DNA of 8,641 nucleotides from Ruminiclostridium sp. (GCA_017550775.1 JAFZOA010000067.1:1-8641), one strand, 5' to 3'; counted from the stretch's first letter, positions 1 to 6,333 are shown. Numbers and translations are program-made. The notes: generated from the sequence alone by a model not told the origin.

Positions 1-351
1 CGGATTTGTGGTACTCTCAGTCGTTTCCGGTAGGACAGTTGTTTCGTCCGCTCCGGAAGTTGTAGAGGAGGTGGTGGTAAAATCTTCCTGCGGGAGGGGC
101 TCGGAAGGGTCGATAGTGGTGTTCGTGACGACCTCCCTGGACTCGGGCGCGGATATCGGAGCCGCTGCCGTGCGCCCCGCCGTATCAAGCATTATACCGC
201 CGAAATCCTCGTTCCTGACAGGCTCGGTGGTGCTCACGGAGGTCTCGGGAGCGGAAGTGATGTTGGTGGTCTCAATGCTCTTGCATGAGGAAAGGAGCAC
301 GAGCGCCGTCACCGTAATGACAGCAGCACGGCGAAATATGTAGTTTTTCAA
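1..351 (-). CDS. Putative secreted lipoprotein, Thr/Ser/Pro-rich (partial, N-terminal 117 residues)
   Basis: The minus strand stays open from an upstream stop at 384-382 through the window edge, so the C-terminal part is missing. The N-terminus is a classical lipoprotein signal peptide: basic start (K2, R7, R8), hydrophobic stretch at about 9-20, then lipobox L20-S21-S22-C23, so Cys23 would be lipidated after signal peptidase II cleavage and the protein tethered to the outer membrane leaflet. Residues 25-117 are a low-complexity linker of Thr, Ser, Glu and Pro with TTE/TTS runs, typical of linkers joining a lipid anchor to an extracellular domain; that domain would lie outside the window. The start is uncertain: TTG at 351 is favoured because a G-rich site (364-358) sits about 6 nt upstream; GTG at 360 is in frame. 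An ATG at 355-353 is in another frame and gives only 27 residues. A strong promoter lies just upstream. Function cannot be assigned. Confidence 0.75.
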   Translation of the reverse strand, partial: MKNYIFRRAAVITVTALVLLSSCKSIETTNITSAPETSVSTTEPVRNEDFGGIMLDTAGRTAAAPISAPESREVVTNTTIDPSEPLPQEDFTTTSSTTSGADETTVLPETTESTTNP

Positions 352-386
352 ACATCGCACCCCCGGACTTACTGTTTCGCATTATG

Positions 387-415
387 ATTATAACATCTTC
401 AAATCGTTTAGTCAA
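387..415 (-). promoter_or_regulatory. SigA-type promoter for the leftward lipoprotein gene
   Basis: Read on the minus strand, TTGACT (415-410) is separated by exactly 17 nt from a perfect TATAAT (392-387), preceded by TG one base away (extended -10, TGTTATAAT). Transcription would start near 380, leaving a leader of about 20-30 nt before the lipoprotein start, too short for a riboswitch. Confidence 0.85.
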
Positions 416-578
416 TAGGGTTCGCGGAATTTGTTCATAAAATTTAATGCTATGAAATTGTGCATTTTGTTTATGTTTGCGATCATACGGAACCGGGTCT
501 GGACGGGTTTTCGCGCCGGCAAAATTGCCGTATTGTATATTTTTACATTTTTTTGGTGTCTGTAATAAGAAAAAAGTA

Positions 579-607
579 TTGAAATATTGTGAGGGATGTG
601 TTATAAT
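579..607 (+). promoter_or_regulatory. SigA-type promoter for the ddl-like/argS gene cluster
   Basis: TTGAAA (579-584), a 17-nt spacer and TATAAT (602-607), again with an extended -10 (TGTTATAAT). A second TATAAT follows at 610-615 but has no matching -35. Transcription should begin near 614, about 27 nt before the ATG at 641. That leaves no room for a T-box or other leader riboswitch ahead of a cluster that contains argS. Confidence 0.85.
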
Positions 608-640
608 AGTATAATAATGCTTTTTGAAGGGATGCTTGAC

Positions 641-1696
641 ATGGCAAAGGTAAGGATTGCCGTTCTGTTCGGCGGCGCAACCAAGGATCACAAAGTCTCG
701 CTAATCTCCGCGTATTCGCTTCTCAACGGGCTTTCCCCCGAGAGATATGACATCACGCCTATCGGAGTCACCCGCGCGGGAAGGTGGCTCTACTTTCCGG
801 GAAGCTACGAGGAAATAAAGACCGGGAAGTGGGAGGAGTCCAACGACTGCTGCTCCGCGATCATAAGCCCCGACCCGCTGCACGCGGGCATAATCACCAT
901 TATGGCGGACGGCTGCACCGCATTCAAGCGTGTGGACGTGGTAATGTCGGTAATGCACGGGAAGTACGGCGAGGGCGGAAGGATACAGAGCCTGTTGAAG
1001 CTGTCAAAGATCCCATACGTTGACTGCAACCCCGACACCGCGCTTTACTGTATGGACAAGGTGATGACCCACCTCATACTTTCGTCCGTCGGGATAGACG
1101 TTCCGAGGTACGCGATACTCGAACGCTCGGACATGAACGTTATCGACAGCAAGATCGCCGAGATAGAACAGCAGCTTTCCTTCCCCGTGTATGTCTCCGC
1201 GTCAAGCTGTTCGTCCTCTATCGGCGCAAATATGGTACGGAACTCCGAGGAAATGAGAATGGCGGTCAAGATCGCGTTCTCCCACCACCACACCGCGATA
1301 GTCGAGGAAGACCTTACCGGAAGGACCATAGAGTGCGCGGTGCTCGGCACAGAGTACGAGCTTGAAACTACCGCACTCGGCGAGGTGGTGAAGACCTTCG
1401 GTGTGAACTCCGCCGTGGCGTACACCGCCGAAATGCGGCTTAATCCCGAAATGACCGACGCACAGCGCGACAAGATATACACCACCGCAAAGAAAGTATT
1501 CCGCTGCTTCAACTTCAAGGGCTACGCGAAAATGTCGTTCAGGCTCGCGGGGGACAGAGTGCTTCTGCGGCGCATCTCCGCAATACCCGGCTTCACGCCC
1601 GAGAGCGCGCTCATGGTGCTCATGCGGGCGAGCGGCTACAGCTACAGCGACGCTATAAACCGTCTGGTCGGGCTCGCGCTTGATGTGGATATATGA
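641..1696 (+). CDS. D-alanine-D-alanine ligase-like ATP-grasp protein, probable pseudoenzyme
   Basis: 351 residues collinear with D-Ala-D-Ala ligases (Ddl/VanA). Retained: N-terminal LFGG strand (9-12) and VS (19-20), a near-complete first Ddl signature (H106-G107, G110-E111, with Gly112 for the usual Asp), MDK at 138-140, Glu222, and PGFT (316-319) with Ser322. Lost, by my hand alignment to E. coli DdlB: the ATP-binding Lys144 (Ser186), Glu187 (Thr229), Lys215 (Ala260), Arg255 (Lys297), the Mg2+ ligands Asp257 (Ser299), Glu270 (Arg311) and Asn272 (Ser313), and Glu15 (Lys18). Ligase activity is therefore unlikely, yet the frame is intact and family length, so a non-catalytic role is inferred; a true Ddl should exist elsewhere. 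The start is ATG 641, with GAAGGG (626-631) 9 nt upstream. In-frame ATGs at 596 and 617 overlap the promoter or expected transcription start. First gene of the cluster, 12 nt before the next. Confidence 0.88.
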   Translation: MAKVRIAVLFGGATKDHKVSLISAYSLLNGLSPERYDITPIGVTRAGRWLYFPGSYEEIKTGKWEESNDCCSAIISPDPLHAGIITIMADGCTAFKRVDVVMSVMHGKYGEGGRIQSLLKLSKIPYVDCNPDTALYCMDKVMTHLILSSVGIDVPRYAILERSDMNVIDSKIAEIEQQLSFPVYVSASSCSSSIGANMVRNSEEMRMAVKIAFSHHHTAIVEEDLTGRTIECAVLGTEYELETTALGEVVKTFGVNSAVAYTAEMRLNPEMTDAQRDKIYTTAKKVFRCFNFKGYAKMSFRLAGDRVLLRRISAIPGFTPESALMVLMRASGYSYSDAINRLVGLALDVDI

Positions 1697-1708
1697 AAGG
1701 ATCTCAGA

Positions 1709-2170
1709 ATGGTACCCGTTGATCTGAACATTACGAGCCTCATCAGATCCGACGACGATGAGGAAAAGATCGAGTTTTTCACTGTCGGACAGTATAAACG
1801 TACAAAGGACGGCTATGTGCTGAGCTATGAGGAAGGCGACGGTATCGGCTATGACCGCTGCAAGGTAAGCATAACCGTGTCCGGGGACTGCATAACCGTT
1901 GACCGCACCGGCTCAGCCTACGCAACGCTCACCGTCGAAAAGGGAATAAAGCACCACTGCATCTACGGCACCCCCTTCGGAGACTTCACCATGGGGATAA
2001 ATACCTACGACGTGGTGAACACGGTGGATAAGGAAGGCGGGCGGCTCTGGTTCAAGTACAGCATCGACATAAACAACGACTTCGTTTCGGAGAACGAAAT
2101 GGAGATAATAGTCGCGAGTCAGGATATCACTCTCGCACCCGCGCCGCCGGATAACAGATTTTCGATCTGA
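1709..2170 (+). CDS. DUF1934 family protein (YwiB-like, predicted beta-barrel)
   Basis: 153 residues resembling the DUF1934/YwiB family: small cytoplasmic proteins with a calycin-like beta-barrel and no established function. What shows this is the run of alternating beta-strand-like segments, the acidic and aromatic N-terminal half, the central GxAYATLTVEKG-like strand (about 71-82), the YGTPFGDFTMGI stretch (about 89-100), and a C-terminal strand with alternating acidic and hydrophobic residues. There is no signal peptide or membrane segment. Context agrees: in Bacillus subtilis ywiB lies immediately upstream of argS, the arrangement seen here. The ATG at 1709 has GAAAGGA (1695-1701) 7 nt upstream, overlapping the stop of the preceding gene, so the two are probably co-transcribed. 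The start of argS lies 36 nt downstream. The family assignment is fairly secure; the role is not known. Confidence 0.8.
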   Translation: MVPVDLNITSLIRSDDDEEKIEFFTVGQYKRTKDGYVLSYEEGDGIGYDRCKVSITVSGDCITVDRTGSAYATLTVEKGIKHHCIYGTPFGDFTMGINTYDVVNTVDKEGGRLWFKYSIDINNDFVSENEMEIIVASQDITLAPAPPDNRFSI

Positions 2171-2206
2171 GCCGGGAAACAAGAACATCGGAAGGACAGA
2201 ACAGCT

Positions 2207-3895
2207 ATGAATATAAACATGAATGAGAAGGCAACCAACGAAGTCAGAGAAATAGTAATGAATGCGCTCGGAAGACTCACCGCCGAGGGAAAGCTCCCCT
2301 CGGAGCCGCTCCCGCCGTTCACGGTGGAACAGCCCGCCGACAGCTCTCACGGCGATTTTTCCTGCAACGCGGCGCTCGCGTCGTCCAAGGTGTTCCGCCG
2401 CAATCCGCGCGAGACCGCTTCTATGATCGCGGAGACCGCAGTGCTGGACGGGACGCTTTTTGACCGTATCGAGATCGCGGGTCCCGGCTTCATCAACTTC
2501 TTCCTGAAACCGCTCTGGTTCGGTGAGACCGTGTCCGCCGTGATAGAACAGGGTCCGGAATACGGAAAGACCGACAAGGGACAGGGAAAAAGAGTGCTGG
2601 TGGAGTTCGTCTCCGCCAATCCGACCGGACCCATGCACATAGGAAACGCGCGCGGCGGTGCGATAGGCGACTGTCTCGCCTCGGTGCTGGAGTACGCGGG
2701 GTATTACGTTGAGCGCGAGTTCTACATCAACGACGCGGGAAATCAGGTCAACAAGTTCGGTCTGAGTCTCGATATCCGCTACAAGCAGATCTTCGGCAGC
2801 ACCGAGGAAATGCCGGAGGACAGCTACCACGGACAGGACATCATCGACCACGCTAAGGCGTTCGCGGACAAATACGGCGACAAGTACATGAGCGTTTCCG
2901 AGGAGGAGCGCAGAAAGGCGCTGGTAGAGTACGCCCTGCCGATAAACATCAAGGGGCTGGAGGACGACCTGCTCAAATACCGCATAAAATACGACACCTG
3001 GTTCAAAGAGAGCAGCCTGCATGAGAGCGGCAAGGTCGCGGAGATCGTGCAGATGCTCAAGGACAAGGGCGTGACATATGAGAAGGAAGGAGCCGTGTGG
3101 TTCAAGGCTTCCGACTTCGGCGACGATCAGGACAGAGTGCTGGTGCGCGCGAACGGCGTTCCGACATACTTTGTACCGGATATCGCCTACCACTACAACA
3201 AGCTCGTTACCCGCGGCTTCGACAAGGCGATAGACATTCTCGGCGCGGATCACCACGGCTACATCGCGAGAATGAAGGCCGCTCTTACCGCGCTCGGAGT
3301 AGATGCCGACAAGCTCGATATCGTCATCATGCAGATGGTGCGTCTCGTGCGCGGCGGAGAAACGGTAAAGCTCTCGAAGCGCTCCGGCAAGGCGATAACC
3401 CTCGCTACTCTGCTCGACGAAATACCCATGGACGCAGCGCGGTTCTTCTTCAACCTGCGCGACCCGGACACCCACCTTGAATTCGACCTCGACCTCGCTA
3501 TCGAGGAAAGCTCGAAGAACCCCGTGTTCTATGTGCAGTACGCACACGCGCGCATCTGCCGTATGCTCGGGAAGTTCGCGGAGGAGGGAATAACCACAGG
3601 AAGCGTTGCTGCGGATAAGCTCACCTACACGGACGAGGCGGAGCTCGCGGTGATACGCAAGATAGCGGCACTTCCCGATACGGTGAACGAAGCGGCGGCA
3701 GCTTACAACCCGTCCCGCATCACAAGATACGTATATGAGCTCGCACAGCTCTTCCACAAGTTCTACGACAGCTGCAAGATCAAGGGAGAAGCCGACGATG
3801 TCGTTATGTCGAGACTTGCGCTCTGCACGGCGGTAAAGACCGTGATAAAGAACCTGCTCGACCTGCTCAAGGTCGATGCGCCCGAAAAAATGTGA
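2207..3895 (+). CDS. argS: Arginyl-tRNA synthetase
   Basis: 562 residues, the usual bacterial ArgRS length. It charges tRNA(Arg) with arginine using ATP, in the cytoplasm. Domains in order: N-terminal additional domain that contacts the tRNA elbow (about 5-110, with SSHGDFSCN near 47-55); class I Rossmann catalytic domain with VEFVSANPTGPMHIGN, whose HIGH-motif equivalent is HIGN at 144-147; ENDAGNQ-type segment here as INDAGNQ; the KMSKS-equivalent KLSKR at 388-392; and the DALR anticodon-binding helical domain, from about 445 to the typical C-terminal LLDLLKVDAPEKM. FYVQYAHARI begins at 441. All signature regions are present, so it should be active. Start ATG 2207 has GGAAGGA (2190-2196) 10 nt upstream; an internal ATG at 2219 is a less likely start. 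No T-box leader can be seen: the upstream gap is 36 nt and expression would come from the promoter at 579-607. Confidence 0.97.
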   Translation: MNINMNEKATNEVREIVMNALGRLTAEGKLPSEPLPPFTVEQPADSSHGDFSCNAALASSKVFRRNPRETASMIAETAVLDGTLFDRIEIAGPGFINFFLKPLWFGETVSAVIEQGPEYGKTDKGQGKRVLVEFVSANPTGPMHIGNARGGAIGDCLASVLEYAGYYVEREFYINDAGNQVNKFGLSLDIRYKQIFGSTEEMPEDSYHGQDIIDHAKAFADKYGDKYMSVSEEERRKALVEYALPINIKGLEDDLLKYRIKYDTWFKESSLHESGKVAEIVQMLKDKGVTYEKEGAVWFKASDFGDDQDRVLVRANGVPTYFVPDIAYHYNKLVTRGFDKAIDILGADHHGYIARMKAALTALGVDADKLDIVIMQMVRLVRGGETVKLSKRSGKAITLATLLDEIPMDAARFFFNLRDPDTHLEFDLDLAIEESSKNPVFYVQYAHARICRMLGKFAEEGITTGSVAADKLTYTDEAELAVIRKIAALPDTVNEAAAAYNPSRITRYVYELAQLFHKFYDSCKIKGEADDVVMSRLALCTAVKTVIKNLLDLLKVDAPEKM

Positions 3896-3917
3896 CATAA
3901 TACGAAAGGAATAAGAA

Positions 3918-4847
3918 ATGACCGACGACTGTTTGCGACCCATAGCTCTGGATACAAACAATTTCTCGTTTATAGGACCCAGCGGAGTGATGACCATTCC
4001 CTACGGAGAGACCTCGTTCACCGAGCTCAAAGCGCTGTACAAGGATAAGCTCGCCGCGTCGGACGCGAAAAACGCTTCCGCGTTCATGCTCAGTGAGATG
4101 ACAATGCTGTCCGACCTGCGGGCGGCGCTGCTCGAATGCAGGAAGTACGGCAAGCCGATATATGTGATGCTGAATGTTGACGAAGAGCTTCTGACCGAGA
4201 ATGAGCTTCCCGCAGACGCGGCTCTGATAGTGATGCAGAGCCTCGGCGCGATATGCTTCGGACTCACCTCCGACAGCGCGGAGATACTCATTAACGGCAT
4301 ACGGCGGATAAAGCCGTACTCGCAGATACCGACGGCGGTGATGCCGAAGAACGGGACGTTTACCGACGAGGAGATCACAGAGCTGCTTTCTGTGGGTGCG
4401 GACGTGTTCATAGGTCTTACCGACGAGTGCGCGACCCGGTTCCACAACATCATTTCCTCCGGAGAATGCAGACAGCCGCACATAGAATACGTTGACTCGC
4501 TGATGCTTGCGAACGAGCGCTCGGCTTTCTTCTTGGAGCACGACACCACCGAGATATCCGAGCCGATAGAGTGCAACGCGGGCATGGGGGAAGACCTCAT
4601 AGCGGCGTGCGACGACAGCGGCTTCGACGTGCTGCGAATACAGATCAACAGCCCCGACGACGCGCTTGACTTCGCGGACAACGCTCACATGGCGACGCTT
4701 CCCGTGATGTTCAGCGGCGACGACGAGATAGCAATGAAGCTCGCGGTAATGCTGTATCAGGGGCGCGCGCTCATAGACGGCACCAGTCTCATAGACAGCG
4801 ACGAGCTGAAAAAGACCGCGCAGAAGTACGGCGCGGTAATATACTGA
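3918..4847 (+). CDS. Compact MetH-derived protein (homocysteine-binding plus pterin-binding halves), probable pseudoenzyme
   Basis: 309 residues aligning by eye with cobalamin-dependent methionine synthase (MetH), but much shorter. Residues 18-179 follow the later part of the homocysteine S-methyltransferase barrel: FIGPSG (18-23) for IGPTG, PYG, then SEMTMLSDLRAALLECRKYGKP, FGLTS (114-118), PKNG and GADVFIG. Residues about 222-308 follow the first half of the pterin-binding domain: LPVMFS, LYQGRALIDG, KKTAQKYGAVI. The first ~100 MetH residues (DGAxGT region), the rest of the pterin barrel and all B12 domains are absent. Zinc cysteines are gone: GINC is GLTS (Ser118), GGCC is IGLT (165-168). 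The pterin-site DxN is R240-x-Q242, and the Asn of the NS motif is Asp287. Methyl transfer is not expected. Start ATG 3918 has GAAAGGA (3904-3910) 7 nt upstream, 22 nt after argS. The frame is clean with no decay. Role unknown. Confidence 0.72.
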   Translation: MTDDCLRPIALDTNNFSFIGPSGVMTIPYGETSFTELKALYKDKLAASDAKNASAFMLSEMTMLSDLRAALLECRKYGKPIYVMLNVDEELLTENELPADAALIVMQSLGAICFGLTSDSAEILINGIRRIKPYSQIPTAVMPKNGTFTDEEITELLSVGADVFIGLTDECATRFHNIISSGECRQPHIEYVDSLMLANERSAFFLEHDTTEISEPIECNAGMGEDLIAACDDSGFDVLRIQINSPDDALDFADNAHMATLPVMFSGDDEIAMKLAVMLYQGRALIDGTSLIDSDELKKTAQKYGAVIY

Positions 4848-4868
4848 TCACAAACTGACGGAGGAAAG

Positions 4869-5348
4869 ATGTCATACGACCTTAAAGTTCTGTCCGTGGG
4901 CGCTTCCTGCAAGCTCAATATAAGCTGCGGGAGCATAACAGCCGTGAGGACGGACGGCTTCGGAAGCGCGTTCGCTCAGGACTATCCGTTCGCGGCGAAA
5001 ATGCGCGGAGAATGGTTCGAGCTGCGCAGAGATACCACTCCCGATATTCTCGGCTCCTTCGATATCTGCGACTTCGAATTCGAGCACGGGAACAGGGAGC
5101 TGTTCTGGCGGCAGAGCTCGAACGATCATTACAGTCTGGTGTTCCGCTCGCCGGAGCTGTTCGAGGATATGAAACGGATAATGAAGCAGCTTCGGAAACT
5201 TTCTCCGACGGGTATGCTCGTATTTCTCCCGCGTTTGCAGGGAGAGGAGCGAAACGATATCTGCGGAGTGATAACGCTTGACGAGTTCATTGCGCTGATA
5301 CCGGAAAAGCGGGTGTACAGCAATGTGTGCTATATCATACAGGATTGA
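4869..5348 (+). CDS. Hypothetical protein, 159 residues, cytoplasmic
   Basis: I do not recognise this family. The product is soluble-looking: no signal peptide or membrane segment. The N-terminal half (1-95) looks beta-rich, with alternating hydrophobic residues, three cysteines (C14, C20, C68) and aromatic positions such as WFELRRD and ELFWRQ; these cysteines form no clear metal-site pattern. An amphipathic basic helix rich in Lys/Met/Arg lies near 97-110 (PELFEDMKRIMKQLRKL), followed by two hydrophobic strands and a Tyr-rich C-terminus. ATG 4869 is preceded by a strong GGAGG (4860-4864), with a slightly short 4-nt spacing. It starts 21 nt after the MetH-like gene, so it is most likely the last gene of the argS cluster and may work with that protein. 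Codon use resembles its neighbours, supporting a real gene. Confidence 0.75.
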   Translation: MSYDLKVLSVGASCKLNISCGSITAVRTDGFGSAFAQDYPFAAKMRGEWFELRRDTTPDILGSFDICDFEFEHGNRELFWRQSSNDHYSLVFRSPELFEDMKRIMKQLRKLSPTGMLVFLPRLQGEERNDICGVITLDEFIALIPEKRVYSNVCYIIQD

Positions 5349-5464
5349 TGGCAGGAGAGATCTGCTTCTCAAAGCTCATGACAGGATCTCGGATGAAGAA
5401 GCTGTCCGGGATCATTGCCGGATCGGGAGACAAAACATAAAACAAACAAATAAAGGAGATAAGC

Positions 5465-5998
5465 ATGGAACTCACCGAAAAAACGCTTGACAGCGAACTC
5501 AAATACAAAGGCCGCGTTATCGACGTGTACAGCGACACCGCCCTGCTCGAAAACGGCAAGGAAGCAAAACGTGATGTGGTGCGCCACCCCGGCGGAGTCT
5601 GCATCGTCGCTCTGACAGAGAACAACGAGGTCTATATGGTGCGGCAGTTCCGCTATCCGCACGGAAAGGTCCTCACCGAGATACCCGCGGGCAAGCTCGA
5701 ATGGGGAGAGAGCCACCTCGAATGCGGAAAACGCGAGCTTCGCGAGGAGACCGGCCATACCGCGGACGAGTTCACCTACCTCGGCTGTCTCTACCCCACG
5801 CCCGCCTACGACAGTGAAGTGATACATATGTACCTCGCCAAGGGTCTGCACAAGGATAAGCAGAAGCTCGACGAGGACGAGTTCCTCGAAGCGTTCACCG
5901 TGCCGTTTGAGAAGGCGGTGGAAATGGTGATGAACGGCGAGATAGAGGACGCGAAGACCCAGCTCGCGCTGTTAAAGACTGCCCGCCTGCTGGGCTGA
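5465..5998 (+). CDS. Nudix hydrolase, ADP-ribose pyrophosphatase type
   Basis: 177 residues, typical of NudF-type ADP-ribose pyrophosphatases, which hydrolyse ADP-ribose to AMP and ribose 5-phosphate in the cytoplasm and are thought to limit free ADP-ribose. The Nudix box runs 76-98: G76-x5-E82-x7-R90-E91-L92-R93-E94-E95-T96-G97-H98, with all catalytic Glu/Arg positions present; the last position is His rather than the usual aliphatic residue. The N-terminal strand domain (RDVVRHPGG, 36-44), VRQFRYP (59-65) and EIPAGK (72-77) are features of the ADP-ribose subfamily. The conserved Pro-Thr-Pro after the box (111-113) also fits. Start ATG 5465 has a near-consensus AAAGGAG (5452-5458) 6 nt upstream. 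No clear promoter is visible in the 116-nt upstream spacer, so readthrough from the argS cluster is possible. The last 27 bp overlap the 3' end of spoVG on the other strand. Confidence 0.92.
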   Translation: MELTEKTLDSELKYKGRVIDVYSDTALLENGKEAKRDVVRHPGGVCIVALTENNEVYMVRQFRYPHGKVLTEIPAGKLEWGESHLECGKRELREETGHTADEFTYLGCLYPTPAYDSEVIHMYLAKGLHKDKQKLDEDEFLEAFTVPFEKAVEMVMNGEIEDAKTQLALLKTARLLG

Positions 5999-6250
5999 GA
6001 CATACTTCTCGTAGGCGTTTATTATCTCGTGCTCGATCTCGCCGCGCGCCTCGGGACTTATGGGGTGGATTATATCACGGAATACCCCCGCCTCGTCACG
6101 GCGGCTCGGCATAGCGACGAACACCCGCTCGTCACCCTGCACGATCTTGATATCATGCACCGCGATCGCGTTATCGACCGTCATGGACACCACGGCTTTT
6201 AGCCGCCCGTCCGGCATTACTTTTCTTATTCTTATGTCGCTTATGTTCAT
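5972..6250 (-). CDS. spoVG: SpoVG family RNA-binding regulator
   Basis: 92 residues matching SpoVG along its whole length. SpoVG is a small, dimeric, site-specific nucleic-acid-binding regulator, named for its role in sporulation and septation in Bacillus but found widely in Bacillota and acting on RNA as well as DNA targets. Conserved segments: the N-terminal strand with DIRIRKV and DGRLKAV (5-20), TVDNAIAVHDIKI (24-36), the hallmark FVAMPSRR (44-51) and FRDIIHPI (57-64), then the C-terminal helix. The protein ends soon after this helix, without the longer acidic tail of the Bacillus protein. ATG at 6250-6248 is preceded by a strong AAAGGAAGG site (6267-6259) 8 nt upstream. It is transcribed towards the Nudix gene, overlapping it by 27 bp, and away from murC. 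Its own promoter looks SigA-like. Confidence 0.97.
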   Translation of the reverse strand: MNISDIRIRKVMPDGRLKAVVSMTVDNAIAVHDIKIVQGDERVFVAMPSRRDEAGVFRDIIHPISPEARGEIEHEIINAYEKYVSAQQAGSL

Positions 6251-6304
6251 AAGAGCAACCTTCCTTTCTTTGTCGTCACTGCTATTTTTAGTTTTTTTCG
6301 CGCA

Positions 6305-6333
6305 ATTATACGGGGTACGGCATAATAAAACAA
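6305..6333 (-). promoter_or_regulatory. Probable SigA-type promoter for spoVG
   Basis: On the minus strand a perfect TATAAT (6310-6305) lies 17 nt downstream of TTGTTT (6333-6328). The -35 matches the consensus only in TTG. The start would be near 6298, giving a leader of about 47 nt with an A-rich run. I could not see a convincing SigH-type site, the form known for B. subtilis spoVG. Confidence 0.6.

Noticed and set aside
517..548. CGGC/GCCG hairpin with T-rich sequence downstream as a terminator
   Set aside because: The stem is 4-6 bp with a very short loop, the T-rich stretch is some distance away, and no gene ends here on the plus strand.
596..640. Upstream in-frame ATGs (596, 617) as the start of the ddl-like gene
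   Set aside because: The TATAAT box (602-607) and expected transcription start (about 614) fall on this stretch, and the Ddl fold begins right after ATG 641, which has a ribosome site at 626-631.
272..691. 139-codon minus-strand open frame crossing the divergent spacer
   Set aside because: It runs through both promoters and the start of the ddl-like gene, and its end is out of frame with the lipoprotein signal peptide. The composition looks random.
2171..2206. T-box or other arginine-responsive leader for argS
   Set aside because: Only 36 nt separate argS from the preceding gene, and the operon leader is about 27 nt, so there is no room for such a structure.
1913..3997. 694-codon open frame on the minus strand across DUF1934, argS and the next gene
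   Set aside because: It lies antisense to argS with its HIGH and KMSKS-type motifs and spans three genes. The translation is rich in Val, Arg, Leu, His and Glu without any recognisable domain, as expected from the complement of G/C-ending codons.
3867..4688. 273-codon minus-strand open frame opposite the MetH-like gene
   Set aside because: Same shadow effect. The plus-strand gene has a good ribosome site, operon spacing and family resemblance; the minus-strand frame has none of these.
5405..5422. Hairpin TCCGG with CCGGA after the 159-residue gene as a terminator
   Set aside because: The stem is only 5-6 bp and is followed by an A-rich rather than T-rich stretch, so it does not fit an intrinsic terminator.
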